Positions 35,668 through 43,410 of a stretch of 64,000 bases of DNA are shown piece by piece. Source of the stretch: Arthrobacter sulfonylureivorans (lineage in GTDB: Bacteria > Actinomycetota > Actinomycetes > Actinomycetales > Micrococcaceae); the NCBI GenBank assembly GCA_004000035.1, contig RJAE01000006.1:124001-188000 (forward strand), in the 5' to 3' direction. Position numbers and translations under genes: made by a program. The notes beneath the pieces were generated by a model, which made no database searches, was not told the DNA's origin, and saw only the letters and a list, made by a program, of their open reading frames with translations. How positions within the stretch are numbered: position 1 is the first letter of the stretch; every line of letters begins with the position of its first letter.

Positions 35668-35698
35668 ATTCTAAAAATACTTATTCGGTTTTTAGAAT
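35668..35698 (+). promoter_or_regulatory. AT-rich 10-bp inverted repeat over the DoxX-like gene promoter
   Basis: ATTCTAAAAA and TTTTTAGAAT are perfect 10-base arms around 11 bases, in an AT-rich island unlike the surrounding DNA. The right arm contains TAGAAT, a good -10 element, 16 bases before the ATG at 35714. It is likely an operator. Confidence 0.55.
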
Positions 35699-35713
35699 TT
35701 ACCGGAGGTTCCG

Positions 35714-36139
35714 ATGGCTACCACCACTCCAACGCTGCAGCGGGTCCGGGCCGAGCCTGCCTATGCTGCTTTCTGGATGCTCAGGCTGGGATTCACCGTC
35801 CTGCCGATCCTGATGGGGCTGGACAAGTTCTTCAACCTGCTCACCAACTGGGAACAATATCTGGCGCCGTGGGTTGTCAACCTGCTCCCCTTCAGCGCGC
35901 ACACCGCCATGCTGATTGTCGGCGTCGTCGAGATCGCCGCAGGCATTTTGGTCTGGATCAAGCCCCGCTACGCCGCCTACGTTGTGGCCCTCTGGTTGGC
36001 GGGCATCATCATCAACTTGTTGACGCTGTCGGGGTTCTACGACGTGGCACTGCGCGACTTCGGCCTGATGCTGGCAGCACTGACCCTGGCACGGCTCGCC
36101 ACCCAGTACGATCCGGCCTGGCACCGCGCCGCCCGCTGA
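35714..36139 (+). CDS. DoxX-like four-helix membrane protein
   Basis: This 141-residue protein has four predicted transmembrane helices (about 23-43, 62-82, 90-108, 115-130). The first carries LRLGFTVLPILMGLDKFFN, similar to DoxX-type membrane proteins. LLPFSAHTAMLIVGVVEIAAGI is the second helix region. Function in this group is usually linked to redox or stress at the membrane; that is not provable here. GGAGG precedes the ATG. A strong inverted repeat upstream implies dedicated regulation. Confidence 0.7.
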   Translation: MATTTPTLQRVRAEPAYAAFWMLRLGFTVLPILMGLDKFFNLLTNWEQYLAPWVVNLLPFSAHTAMLIVGVVEIAAGILVWIKPRYAAYVVALWLAGIIINLLTLSGFYDVALRDFGLMLAALTLARLATQYDPAWHRAAR

Positions 36140-36165
36140 CCGATACGTAGCTGATTGGCCAGCAC

Positions 36166-36199
36166 GCGCCCGCCTTTAATGCCCGGTAAAGGCGGGCGC
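36166..36199. terminator. Bidirectional terminator overlapping the enoyl-CoA hydratase stop
   Basis: A 13-base perfect stem (36166-36178 with 36187-36199) spans the last codons and TAA of the minus-strand hydratase gene and lies 27 bases after the DoxX-like stop. It can serve both strands. Confidence 0.8.
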
Positions 36200-36973
36200 C
36201 ACCTTGTCCAGGAAGGCCTCCCGGCCAATCCGCGAATCCAGGGTGGTGAAGGCCTGCCCGAAGGCGCGGCGCTCCAGCCGAAGTCCCTCGCCGGTGGGAA
36301 GGCCGAGGGCCGCATCAACCGTCCGCTTGGCATTGGCGACGGCGGCCGGGGACTTCGCGGAAATCTCCCGGCAGGTAGCGGCCGCGGCGTCCAGCATGTC
36401 GTCCTTGGTGGCGAAGACGGCGTTGGCCAGACCGATCCGCAGCGCCTCTTCGGCGCCGATGCTGCGACCGGTGTAGATCAGTTCCTTCGCCCTCCCGGGG
36501 CCAACCCGCTGCGGCAGCCGCACGGTGCCGCCGAAACCGGGAATGAGGCCTAGCCCGACTTCCGGCAGGCCGAACTTTGCGTTCTGCGTGGCGTAGATGA
36601 AGTCGCAGGCCAGCGCCAGTTCCAGGCCCCCGCCCAAAGCGAACCCGTTGACGCACGCGATCACGGGCAGATCCAGGGTCTCGAGAACGCGGGTCAGGTC
36701 CTGCATGGCCGCGCTGTGCGCCTCTGCTTCATCGGGCCCCATCGACGCCAGTTCGCGGATGTCGGCGCCGGCTGCGAACGCTTTCTCGCCGGCGCCGGTG
36801 ACCAGGATGCTGCGGACTTCTTGGCCTTCAGGCGACCGGATGTCGGCGACGAACTGCGCCAGGTCGGCCACCACCTGGGTGTTCAGCGCGTTGAGCGAGC
36901 CGGGGCGGTTGATGACAATGGTGGCCAATTCGCCGAGGCATTCCAGCTGGAGGGTTTCGTAGGTCTTTTCCAC
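36176..36973 (-). CDS. Enoyl-CoA hydratase/isomerase family protein
   Basis: This 265-residue crotonase-fold protein has INRPGSLNALN at the start, the oxyanion loop FAAGADIREL with its Gly-Ala-Asp, and VNGFALGGGLELALACDFI with the second oxyanion glycines. LPEVGLGLIPGFGGTVRLPQ places the expected Glu pair, so hydratase activity is likely. It hydrates 2-enoyl-CoA in fatty acid beta-oxidation or a similar path. The start is GTG at 36973, and the frame upstream runs over the neighbouring phosphatase gene. No other beta-oxidation genes flank it. Confidence 0.9.
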   Translation of the reverse strand: MEKTYETLQLECLGELATIVINRPGSLNALNTQVVADLAQFVADIRSPEGQEVRSILVTGAGEKAFAAGADIRELASMGPDEAEAHSAAMQDLTRVLETLDLPVIACVNGFALGGGLELALACDFIYATQNAKFGLPEVGLGLIPGFGGTVRLPQRVGPGRAKELIYTGRSIGAEEALRIGLANAVFATKDDMLDAAAATCREISAKSPAAVANAKRTVDAALGLPTGEGLRLERRAFGQAFTTLDSRIGREAFLDKVAPAFTGH

Positions 36974-37016
36974 AGCCCCACTATGCCACGCCGGCCGGCG
37001 CGGAATCCCGAGGCGG

Positions 37017-37796
37017 TCACCCCTGCAACAGGCTGACCACCTCGGCCACCTGCTGCCGGCCGCCCGCCACCGACCAGCGGTAGCCACCGACGTCCACGAC
37101 GGCGGTGGTCCCGCCCGCCGCTTCCACCAGCGCTTGGCCTGGCAGCCAGTCCCAGTCCGGCAGCCCCTGCTGGTACCAGACCCCGAAGAGCCCGGCGGCG
37201 GTGGCGGCGAGCTCGCAGGAGGCCGACCCCCAACTGCGGTAGGTGGCCGAACCCAGCAGCGTGCGCAAGTAGGGTTCGCCCGCGGCCTCGTCCCGCAGGT
37301 ACGTGTGGTGCAGGTACGCCGCCGCGCAACTGGCCGACAAGGGTGCGCTGGCGATTTCCCCCACCGGCAGGCCGTTCCGCGCCGTGGGCAGGTCCCGGCC
37401 GCCGATCCACAGCACGTCCTCGGCGGGGTGGTAGACCGCCCCCAGCCGGGATCCGTCGTCGTCAGTCAAAGCCAGCGCCGAGCACCAGTAGTGGCCGCCG
37501 GTGAGGAAGTTGTAGGTCCCGTCCACCGGGTCGATCACCCAGGTCCGGCCCGAGGTTCCCTGGTGGCTGGAGCCTTCCTCGCCCAGGATCGAGTCGTCCG
37601 GCCGGAGCTCCCGCAGCGTGTCCACCACCAGCTTCTCCGCGGCGTGATCGGCAGCGGTGACCACGTCGGAGATGCTTGTCTTCTCCTCGAAGGTGGTCAC
37701 CCCCGACCGCATGCCATTGGCCAGGGTGCCGGCGGCGCGCACCAGCCAGGCCGCAAGATCGGTATCGTCCAGATGGTCAGGGCTGCTCACGGTCAT
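37017..37796 (-). CDS. Inositol monophosphatase family protein
   Basis: This 259-residue magnesium-dependent phosphatase of the IMPase fold has ISDVVTAADHAAE (first metal segment), ILGEEGSSH (Glu-Glu ligand), the core motif WVIDPVDGTYNFLTG, and LPDWDWLPGQALVEAAGG near the end. It may act on inositol phosphate, histidinol phosphate or a nucleotide phosphate. Context gives no clue. It lies 43 bases upstream of the enoyl-CoA hydratase gene, on the same strand, and may be co-transcribed with it. Confidence 0.92.
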   Translation of the reverse strand: MTVSSPDHLDDTDLAAWLVRAAGTLANGMRSGVTTFEEKTSISDVVTAADHAAEKLVVDTLRELRPDDSILGEEGSSHQGTSGRTWVIDPVDGTYNFLTGGHYWCSALALTDDDGSRLGAVYHPAEDVLWIGGRDLPTARNGLPVGEIASAPLSASCAAAYLHHTYLRDEAAGEPYLRTLLGSATYRSWGSASCELAATAAGLFGVWYQQGLPDWDWLPGQALVEAAGGTTAVVDVGGYRWSVAGGRQQVAEVVSLLQG

Positions 37797-37847
37797 AGCT
37801 GAAGCCTAGCCAACGCAGCCGTGGACCCGGCACGCAGCGGGCGGATG

Positions 37848-38651
37848 CTACCGGCGTCCGCGCCGCGGCCCGCGGCCCTTGGGCGTCCGCTTCCCGCCGG
37901 GCCTGCCCTTGCCCTGGCCGGACTGCTTGCCGGCCGCCGGGCCGGATGCGTGTTCGCGCCGCGCGCCGGAGCCCTTACCCGCGTTGGTGCCCGTCCCCGC
38001 GCCGGAGGCTCCGCCGTCGTTCTGGGCAGCCTTTTTGCCTTTGGTGTTCCCCTGCTGTTCCTGCACCGATGGCTGGCGGGAACTGCGCGCCGTGCGGCCC
38101 CGGACAATCCCGATGAACTCCTCGATGGCGGGGTCCGTCCGGTCGGCCAGCCAGGCAATGCCAATCTGCGTTTCGGGCTGGTCAGTGACCGTCCGGTAGA
38201 CCACGTCCTTGCGGTTGTAGAGCCGGGCCACGGACATGGGCAGAATCATCAGCCCCGCCCCGGAGGCCACCACCTCGATGCCGGTCTTGGCGCCGCCCAT
38301 TTCCGCCGGGTCCAGGAAGTTCTCGCCGGCGATCTCCTGGTAGGGCACCTCGTCGTCGTACAGGGCAACTTCGTGTTCCTTCGGCGCGACCACCACCGGC
38401 AGTTCGGCATACAGCGGGATGACGCTCAGGCCTTGGCGGTCCACCGGCAACCGCACAAAGCTCAGGTCTGCCCGGCCGTCGCGCAGGATGGCGATCTGTT
38501 CGTCCTGCGCGCATTGGAAAGCGGTCAGCGGGACGTCCGGCAGCCGCTCCGCCCAACGGCGCGTCCACTTCCCCGGCGTCACCCCCGGGACGTAGCCAAC
38601 CTTCAGTCCGGGCTGGGCCGGCGTTTTCGGCTCGTGGTCTGCATCCTGCAC
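37848..38651 (-). CDS. LysR-type substrate-binding domain protein lacking the HTH
   Basis: The protein has 267 residues. Residues 15-185 match the effector-binding domain of LysR regulators (LKVGYVPGVTPGKW, ADLSFVRLPVDRQGLSVIPL, VVAPKEHEVA, VASGAGLMILPMSVARL). There is no N-terminal winged helix. The last 75 residues are Gly-, Arg- and Lys-rich and end in GRGPRRGRR, a likely nucleic-acid-binding or basic tail. The GTG start is backed by a leaderless promoter, TACGGT-N6-GTG. It shares a 36-base divergent region with a DUF5997 gene, so the pair probably functions together. Role unknown. Confidence 0.8.
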   Translation of the reverse strand: MQDADHEPKTPAQPGLKVGYVPGVTPGKWTRRWAERLPDVPLTAFQCAQDEQIAILRDGRADLSFVRLPVDRQGLSVIPLYAELPVVVAPKEHEVALYDDEVPYQEIAGENFLDPAEMGGAKTGIEVVASGAGLMILPMSVARLYNRKDVVYRTVTDQPETQIGIAWLADRTDPAIEEFIGIVRGRTARSSRQPSVQEQQGNTKGKKAAQNDGGASGAGTGTNAGKGSGARREHASGPAAGKQSGQGKGRPGGKRTPKGRGPRRGRR

Positions 38652-38687
38652 TTCATCACCGTAGCGCAGGCCGGATAGGCTGGGCTC
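38652..38687. promoter_or_regulatory. Back-to-back leaderless promoters in a 36-bp intergenic region
   Basis: On the minus strand TACGGT (38658-38663) is six bases from the GTG at 38651. On the plus strand TAGGCT (38676-38681) is six bases from the ATG at 38688. Both give predicted transcripts starting at the start codon. The two -35 regions must lie within the opposing -10 region or coding sequence. Confidence 0.6.
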
Positions 38688-39062
38688 ATGAGCGCGAAAA
38701 CGTCCCAGTCCATGAAACCGGCCACGGCCGCCAAGAAACTGGGCATTTACCTGCCCGCGGCCCCGCAGGAGTTCCAGGACAGCCTGATTTCGCGCGAGGA
38801 GTTCAACAAGCTGCAAACGGATCCGCCGCAGTGGCTGGCCGACCTGCGCCGCAACGGCCCGCACCCGCGGCCCGAGGTAGCCCGCAAGCTCAACGTCTCC
38901 ATTTCCGGCCTGGCTCGCGGCGGCATCACCGAAGCGCTGACGACGGCGGAGATCACCGCACTGCTGCAGGATCCGCCCCAGTGGCTGGTTGCCGAGCGCG
39001 CCTCCTTGGCCGCAGTGCGCGCGGAAGAGCAGCGCGTGAAGGACGCCGGCAAGAAGGCCTGA
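38688..39062 (+). CDS. DUF5997 family protein
   Basis: This 124-residue protein begins MSAKTSQSMKPATAAKKLGIYL and contains two similar segments, LQTDPPQWLADLRRNG and LLQDPPQWLVAERASL, separated by NVSISGLARGGI. The pattern matches the DUF5997 family. The internal repeat suggests a duplicated short helical unit. It has no signal or membrane segment. It is divergent from the LysR-like effector protein, a pairing I recall as common in actinobacteria. Function unknown. The start is supported by TAGGCT six bases upstream. Confidence 0.8.
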   Translation: MSAKTSQSMKPATAAKKLGIYLPAAPQEFQDSLISREEFNKLQTDPPQWLADLRRNGPHPRPEVARKLNVSISGLARGGITEALTTAEITALLQDPPQWLVAERASLAAVRAEEQRVKDAGKKA

Positions 39063-39129
39063 CCCGCAAGGTTCGGCGGTAAATGCACTCCCGCCGCCCC
39101 ATACGGGGGTTAACCCCCGCAAGGTTCGG
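39063..39129. promoter_or_regulatory. Repeats and 16-bp perfect palindrome upstream of the two-component genes
   Basis: CCCGCAAGGTTCGG occurs twice directly (39063-39076 and 39116-39129). Between them lies CGGGGGTTAACCCCCG (39104-39119), a perfect 16-base palindrome. The gap is 114 bases and the histidine kinase starts at 39177. The palindrome is a likely binding site for the cognate response regulator. Confidence 0.55.
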
Positions 39130-39176
39130 GGGCCCGCCTGCTTCTGGCGGCCGCGGTTAGGTAGCAAGCTGTACTC

Positions 39177-40559
39177 ATGACGAACATTGCGGCGCCGAAT
39201 GCCGCCCTCCATCTGCCGGAACCTGACGACTCCCGCATGGCCGAAGGCGCCGCGCCGTACCGGTTCCTGACCGGACTCTTCCAGCGCCAGACCTGGCGGG
39301 AATTCCTCTACCACTTCGCCGCGCTGCTGCTGGCGCCCTTCGGCTTCGCCTACGCCGTGGCTACCGTCTCGCTGGGAGCGTCGCTGGCCGTCACGGTCGT
39401 TGGCCTGGTGGTTGCCGCGGCCCTGATTGCGGCGGCCCGCTATTGGGGGACCGTGCAGCGGTCCCTCGCGGCGTCCCTTCTCCAACAGCACGTGGCGGAG
39501 CCGGTGCCGTTCCGGCCGAAACCCGGCTTCTTCGGTTTCATCCGCAGCGGCCTGGCTGATTCCGCCGGCTGGCGGGCCATCGCCCATCAATCGGTGTCCT
39601 TTGTGGTCTCGGTGACGGCTTTCTGCGTGAGCATCACCTTTTTTGCCACCGGCCTCGGGGCAATGACGCACTGGATCTGGTACCGCTACCTGCCGCTGCA
39701 GCAGGCCGCGGACGGCAGCTGGCACCGGGGCGCACAGCTGGGCATGGACTACTACATCGACACTCCGCCCCGGCAGTTGCTGTTTGCGGCCATCGGCGCC
39801 GTCTTCCTCTGGCTGCTGTGGCCGGCGCTGAACCACGGCTTCGCCCGGCTGCAGGCCGTCTTGGCTGCCGGCCTGCTGGGTCCCACCGCGGCAAGCCTAC
39901 GGCTGCGGGACGTGGAACATTCGCGCAATCGGACGGTGGAAGACGCCGATGCCAGGCTGCGGCGGATCGAACGCGACCTGCACGATGGCACCCAGGCTCA
40001 GCTGGTGGCCATCGCCATGAAGCTCGGCGATGCCCGGGACCGCTTGTCCGGCCAGGAAACCGCACCGGAAGTGGCGCATCTGCTGGAGAGCGCGCACGGC
40101 ACCGCGAAGGACGCCTTGGTGGACCTGCGCGATCTGGCCCGCGGCATCCATCCGCCCGTCCTCAATGATGGATTGGCCCCTGCCCTGGAAACACTGGCAG
40201 CACAATCACCCGTGCGGACATCGCTGGTGCTCAACATCGCCGCACGCCCTGCACCCGCAGTGGAAGCCACTGCGTACTTCTGCGCCATGGAATTGGTAAC
40301 CAACGCCGTCAAACATGCCCGGGCGGAGCAGATCCGGATCAGCGTCCGTACCGCCGGCAACCGCCTCCAGCTACACGTGGGCGACGATGGGCGCGGCGGC
40401 GCAGTACTTTCCCGGCCGGCGCCCAGCGGACACCGGTCCGGCCTGGCCGGCCTGGCCGAGCGCGTTGCCGCCGTGGATGGAACGCTGCACATCGAATCAC
40501 CTGCCGGCGGTCCAACCAACGTGACGATCGATCTGCCGTTGGATCCGGAGCGCCCGTGA
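39177..40559 (+). CDS. Sensor histidine kinase (NarL-type partner, HisKA_3)
   Basis: This 460-residue membrane kinase has several hydrophobic segments within the first 230 residues as a sensor domain with short loops. A HisKA_3 dimerisation helix follows with the phospho-His in RIERDLHDGTQAQL (about residue 268). The ATPase domain comes next: ELVTNAVKHARAEQI is the N box and DDGRGGA the G1 box, followed by GLAGLAERV. It autophosphorylates in response to an unknown membrane or extracellular signal. Its stop codon overlaps the GTG start of the response regulator by four bases. Confidence 0.93.
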   Translation: MTNIAAPNAALHLPEPDDSRMAEGAAPYRFLTGLFQRQTWREFLYHFAALLLAPFGFAYAVATVSLGASLAVTVVGLVVAAALIAAARYWGTVQRSLAASLLQQHVAEPVPFRPKPGFFGFIRSGLADSAGWRAIAHQSVSFVVSVTAFCVSITFFATGLGAMTHWIWYRYLPLQQAADGSWHRGAQLGMDYYIDTPPRQLLFAAIGAVFLWLLWPALNHGFARLQAVLAAGLLGPTAASLRLRDVEHSRNRTVEDADARLRRIERDLHDGTQAQLVAIAMKLGDARDRLSGQETAPEVAHLLESAHGTAKDALVDLRDLARGIHPPVLNDGLAPALETLAAQSPVRTSLVLNIAARPAPAVEATAYFCAMELVTNAVKHARAEQIRISVRTAGNRLQLHVGDDGRGGAVLSRPAPSGHRSGLAGLAERVAAVDGTLHIESPAGGPTNVTIDLPLDPERP

Positions 40560-41200
40560 GGATCGCCATCGCCGAAGACTCGGCCATCCTGCGCGCCGGC
40601 CTGGCCGAATTGCTGGCGGGCCGCGGCCACCGAATCACCGCGGCGGTCAGCGATGCGGCCGCGTTGTTGGAGGCGGTGGCGGCCGAGGCCCCGGACGTGG
40701 CCATCGTGGACATCCGGATGCCGCCGACGCACACGGACGAAGGAATCCGCGCGGCACTGGAGCTTCGCCGGACGCATCCCGACGTGGGCGTCCTGGTCTT
40801 CTCCCAATACGTGGAGACCAGGTACGCCGCCCGATTGTTCGCCGACCACCCCGCAGGCGTGGGCTACCTGCTCAAGGACAGGGTGGCCGAAGTGTCCTCC
40901 TTCGTTGACTCGTTGGAACGCATCCGGCACGGGGAAACCGTGCTGGATCCCGAGGTGGTCGCCCAGCTGATGCGATCCTCCGGCCAACATCGCGGGCTGG
41001 ACACCCTTACTCCGCGCGAAGGCCAGGTGCTGGAGCTGATGGCCGAGGGCCGAACCAACGTGGCGATCGCCGAACACCTTTTTCTGTCCGCCGGCGCGGT
41101 GGAGAAGAACATCACGGCCATCTTCGGCAAGCTGGGGCTGGCGGCGGCGCCCGGGGACCATCGCCGCGTGCTGGCCGTACTCAAGTACCTGCAGGCCTAG
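40556..41200 (+). CDS. Response regulator, NarL/LuxR family
   Basis: This 214-residue regulator has a receiver domain at residues 1-120 with the acidic pair AED and the phosphoacceptor Asp52 in VAIVDIRMPP. Lys in GYLLKDRV completes the site. A LuxR helix-turn-helix follows at about 145-205 (LTPREGQVLELMAEGRTNVA with AEHLFLSAGAVEKNI). It should be phosphorylated by the kinase encoded immediately upstream, and the overlap implies coupled synthesis. The palindrome before the kinase gene may be its own target. The signal and regulon are unknown. Confidence 0.94.
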   Translation: MRIAIAEDSAILRAGLAELLAGRGHRITAAVSDAAALLEAVAAEAPDVAIVDIRMPPTHTDEGIRAALELRRTHPDVGVLVFSQYVETRYAARLFADHPAGVGYLLKDRVAEVSSFVDSLERIRHGETVLDPEVVAQLMRSSGQHRGLDTLTPREGQVLELMAEGRTNVAIAEHLFLSAGAVEKNITAIFGKLGLAAAPGDHRRVLAVLKYLQA

Positions 41201-41219
41201 GTGCACCGCCGGGTACGGG

Positions 41220-41600
41220 TCAGTCCTGGTGCAACTGGACCAGGTTGCCGAAGCCGTCGTCGAAAACGGCGGCCAGCGTGCCGGAGGGGTCCGGGGCCGG
41301 CGGACCGGTGAACCGCACACCGGCGGCGGTCAGCCGCTCGTACTCGGCCTGCACATCCGGCGTGCCGAAAACGATGGCGGCCATCCCGGCGTCGTACACC
41401 CCTTGCCGGTAGGCCGCGCCGATCGGGTTGTCGCTGGGTTCGAGCAACAGCCCTGCCCCTTCGCCCGGCTCGGCCGACTGGACAATGAACAGGGAGAATG
41501 CGGGCATCGCCATGAGCTCCTGGAAGCCGAGCACCTCGGTGTAGAAGGTGAAAGCGGCTTCCGGATCAGTGACGTGGATGCTGGTCATCTTGATGCGCAT
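41220..41600 (-). CDS. VOC family (glyoxalase/bleomycin resistance-like) protein
   Basis: This 126-residue vicinal oxygen chelate fold protein has the opening MTSIHVTDPEAAFTFYTEVLG and the C-terminal half DVQAEYERLTAAGVRFTG with LAAVFDDGFGNLVQLHQ. The His and Glu that bind metal are plausible. The function could be glyoxalase-like, dioxygenase or antibiotic-binding; none can be chosen. The start at 41600 has TAGTGT seven bases upstream (a leaderless-type promoter) and no ribosome site. It converges with the response regulator gene, 19 bases apart. Confidence 0.9.
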   Translation of the reverse strand: MRIKMTSIHVTDPEAAFTFYTEVLGFQELMAMPAFSLFIVQSAEPGEGAGLLLEPSDNPIGAAYRQGVYDAGMAAIVFGTPDVQAEYERLTAAGVRFTGPPAPDPSGTLAAVFDDGFGNLVQLHQD

Positions 41601-41711
41601 GGCTGGCACACTAGCCGCTCGCGCCAGAACAAGAAAGGTGCGTCTGCACTGTCCGGCACAGCCCCGATTCGGCACCCCGAACCGGGCCATCCAACCCGGG
41701 TGTTAACGGCA

Positions 41712-41739
41712 AGAGCCCCGATCCGAAGACCGGGGCTCT
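41712..41739 (-). terminator. Terminator of the tRNA-Leu gene
   Basis: AGAGCCCCG and CGGGGCTCT form a 9-base perfect stem (41712-41720 with 41731-41739), starting 11 bases after the tRNA 3' end on the minus strand. Confidence 0.7.
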
Positions 41740-41749
41740 ATGCTCTGCG

Positions 41750-41832
41750 TGCGCGAGGGGGGATTTGAACCCCCACGCCCTTTCGGACACTGGCACCTGA
41801 AGCCAGCGCGTCTGCCGTTCCGCCACTCGCGC
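41750..41832 (-). tRNA. tRNA-Leu, anticodon CAG
   Basis: The minus strand folds into a class II tRNA: acceptor arms GCGCGAG/CTCGCGC, anticodon stem CTGGC/GCCAG around the loop TTCAGGT (anticodon CAG), a long variable arm, and a T arm GGGGG-TTCAAAT-CCCCC. The discriminator is A and CCA is not encoded. The length is 83 bases. Confidence 0.95.
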
Positions 41833-42191
41833 GCAGTTGGCCTGTTCCGTTGGGTCGATCCGTTTTTCCCGGTTCGCATTCCTCAAGAACAGCGAGATCA
41901 ATAGTAGCGTGAAACAGGCCCAAATTCCCAATCGGGGGTTCCAGCCCCCACTTTGCCGCACGGGTACGGGGATCGGAGGGCTTGGGCCGCCGCCGGCGCC
42001 CGCCGTCGTCACACTTTCCCCACGTGAGGTTCACCACGTTGCGGCACCGCCGCGCCTTCGGCAATCGTTACTGAATGGGGCCTTTTGGGACACGCCCAAG
42101 TAGTATCGAATGGAAGAATCGCCAGACCGGTGTGCCCTGTCCGCTTCGTGCAGGCAGGCATGCACGACGACAACAGGGAGGAGGCGGCCCG
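41833..42191 (+). promoter_or_regulatory. 359-base region with the promoter of the fhaA-pknB operon
   Basis: No open gene is seen between tRNA-Leu and fhaA. TAGTAT at 42101-42106 is the best -10 candidate for the operon and would give a leader of about 80 bases. A small dyad TTGGG/CCCAA lies just before it. The part nearer the tRNA carries the tRNA promoter on the minus strand. Confidence 0.4.
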
Positions 42192-42929
42192 ATGGGAATT
42201 CTGGACAGCATGGAACGCGGCATCGAAAAGATGGTCCGTGGCGCCTTCTCCGTGGGCGGCAAAGGCCAGGTGCAGCCGGTGGAGATTGCCAGCCGCCTGC
42301 GCCGGGAGCTGGACAATGGTTCCATCACCCTTGCCCAGGGCCGCACCTTGGCACCGAACGTCTTCGAGGTCAGGCTGGGCGACTCGGACTACGCCATGGC
42401 CGAACAATGGGGCGCAACCCTGGCCGAAGAACTGTGCGACGTGGTGATCCGCCACGTGAACAGCCAGAAGTACACGCTGCAAGGTCCGGTCCGCGTTTCC
42501 TTCGCCAAAGACGGCGGCCTCAAGGGCGGCGATTTCGAAGTCCAGGCCAGCGTGGTGAAGTCCGACGGCCAACAGCAGCGCCCGGCGCAACGCAGCACAC
42601 CCGCGGCACCGTCGCGCCAGCCCACCCAGCTGCAGGCCGTGCTCGAAATCAACGGCCAGCGCTACTCGCTCAACGCGCCCTCTATTGTGCTGGGACGTTC
42701 CTCCGAGGCCGACATCATGGTCGACGACACCGGAGTCTCCCGCCGCCACCTGGAGATCCGCACCGAGGGCGGCTCCGCATTGGCCGTGGACCTTGGCTCC
42801 ACCAACGGCAGCTACGTCAATGGCCAAAAGATCATTGGCCAGACCGACCTCACGGACGGATCCGTCATCACCATGGGCCGCACCCGCATTACCTTCCGCC
42901 TGCTGCCAACACGGGGCGGCGGGGCCTAA
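42192..42929 (+). CDS. fhaA: FhaA: DUF3662 and FHA domain protein
   Basis: This 245-residue protein has an N-terminal DUF3662 domain (about 1-115: MGILDSMERGIEKMVRGAF and VEIASRLRRELDN) and a C-terminal FHA domain (about 158-240: IVLGRSSEADIMVDD with the phosphothreonine-binding Arg-Ser, SRRHLEIR and DLGSTNGSYVNG). FHA domains bind phosphothreonine on kinase targets, so it links PknA/PknB signals to cell-wall synthesis. It is shorter than the mycobacterial FhaA, lacking a long middle linker. It is first in the operon, and its TAA overlaps fhaB's ATG. Confidence 0.95.
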   Translation: MGILDSMERGIEKMVRGAFSVGGKGQVQPVEIASRLRRELDNGSITLAQGRTLAPNVFEVRLGDSDYAMAEQWGATLAEELCDVVIRHVNSQKYTLQGPVRVSFAKDGGLKGGDFEVQASVVKSDGQQQRPAQRSTPAAPSRQPTQLQAVLEINGQRYSLNAPSIVLGRSSEADIMVDDTGVSRRHLEIRTEGGSALAVDLGSTNGSYVNGQKIIGQTDLTDGSVITMGRTRITFRLLPTRGGGA

Positions 42930-43408
42930 TGGGGGAGCTTGTTGTCACCGCACTGCGGTTCGGTTTCCTGATCCTGCTCTGGATCATGATCATCAGCATC
43001 GTCTCGGCACTGCGGCGCGACCTGCAGATCGGCAAGCGCAGCCGTACCGGCAGCCCCACCGCGCGGGAAGTGCGCAAGAATCCTGATCTGGCCGAGGCCG
43101 CCCCGGCGCCCCGGGCCGCTCCGCGCCGGCTGGTGGTCACCGAAGGCCCGCTGGCCGGACACTCGCTGGAACTGGCCGCCAGCCCCATCCTGCTGGGGCG
43201 CGCCCAGGAAGCCACGCTCGTGCTGGAGGATGACTACGCCTCCGGCCGCCATGCCCGGCTGTTTCCGCAGGGCAGCCGCTGGTTCATCGAGGACCTGGGC
43301 TCCACCAACGGCACCTATCTGGCCGAAAACCAACTGACCAGGGCCCTGCCCGTTGACCCGGGCGTTCCCATCCGGATCGGCAAGACGGTCATTGAGTTGA
43401 GGCCCTGA
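42929..43408 (+). CDS. fhaB: FhaB (FipA): membrane-anchored FHA domain protein
   Basis: This 159-residue protein has one N-terminal transmembrane helix (about 7-27) and a cytoplasmic linker. A C-terminal FHA domain follows: ILLGRAQEATLVLEDDYASG, RHARLFPQGSRWFIED and LGSTNGTYL. It recognises phosphothreonine and, in mycobacteria, FhaB/FipA joins division proteins at the septum under oxidative stress. The start is an ATG overlapping the fhaA stop as TAATG, confirming coupling. A frame that begins at 42110 passes through fhaA and was rejected. It is followed after two bases by pstP. Confidence 0.95.
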   Translation: MGELVVTALRFGFLILLWIMIISIVSALRRDLQIGKRSRTGSPTAREVRKNPDLAEAAPAPRAAPRRLVVTEGPLAGHSLELAASPILLGRAQEATLVLEDDYASGRHARLFPQGSRWFIEDLGSTNGTYLAENQLTRALPVDPGVPIRIGKTVIELRP

Positions 43409-43410
43409 CC

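Noticed and set aside
37848-39836. A 662-codon minus-strand frame covering the LysR-like gene, DUF5997 and part of the histidine kinase
   Set aside because: Only the last 267 codons resemble a known domain. Upstream codons are antisense to two real genes.
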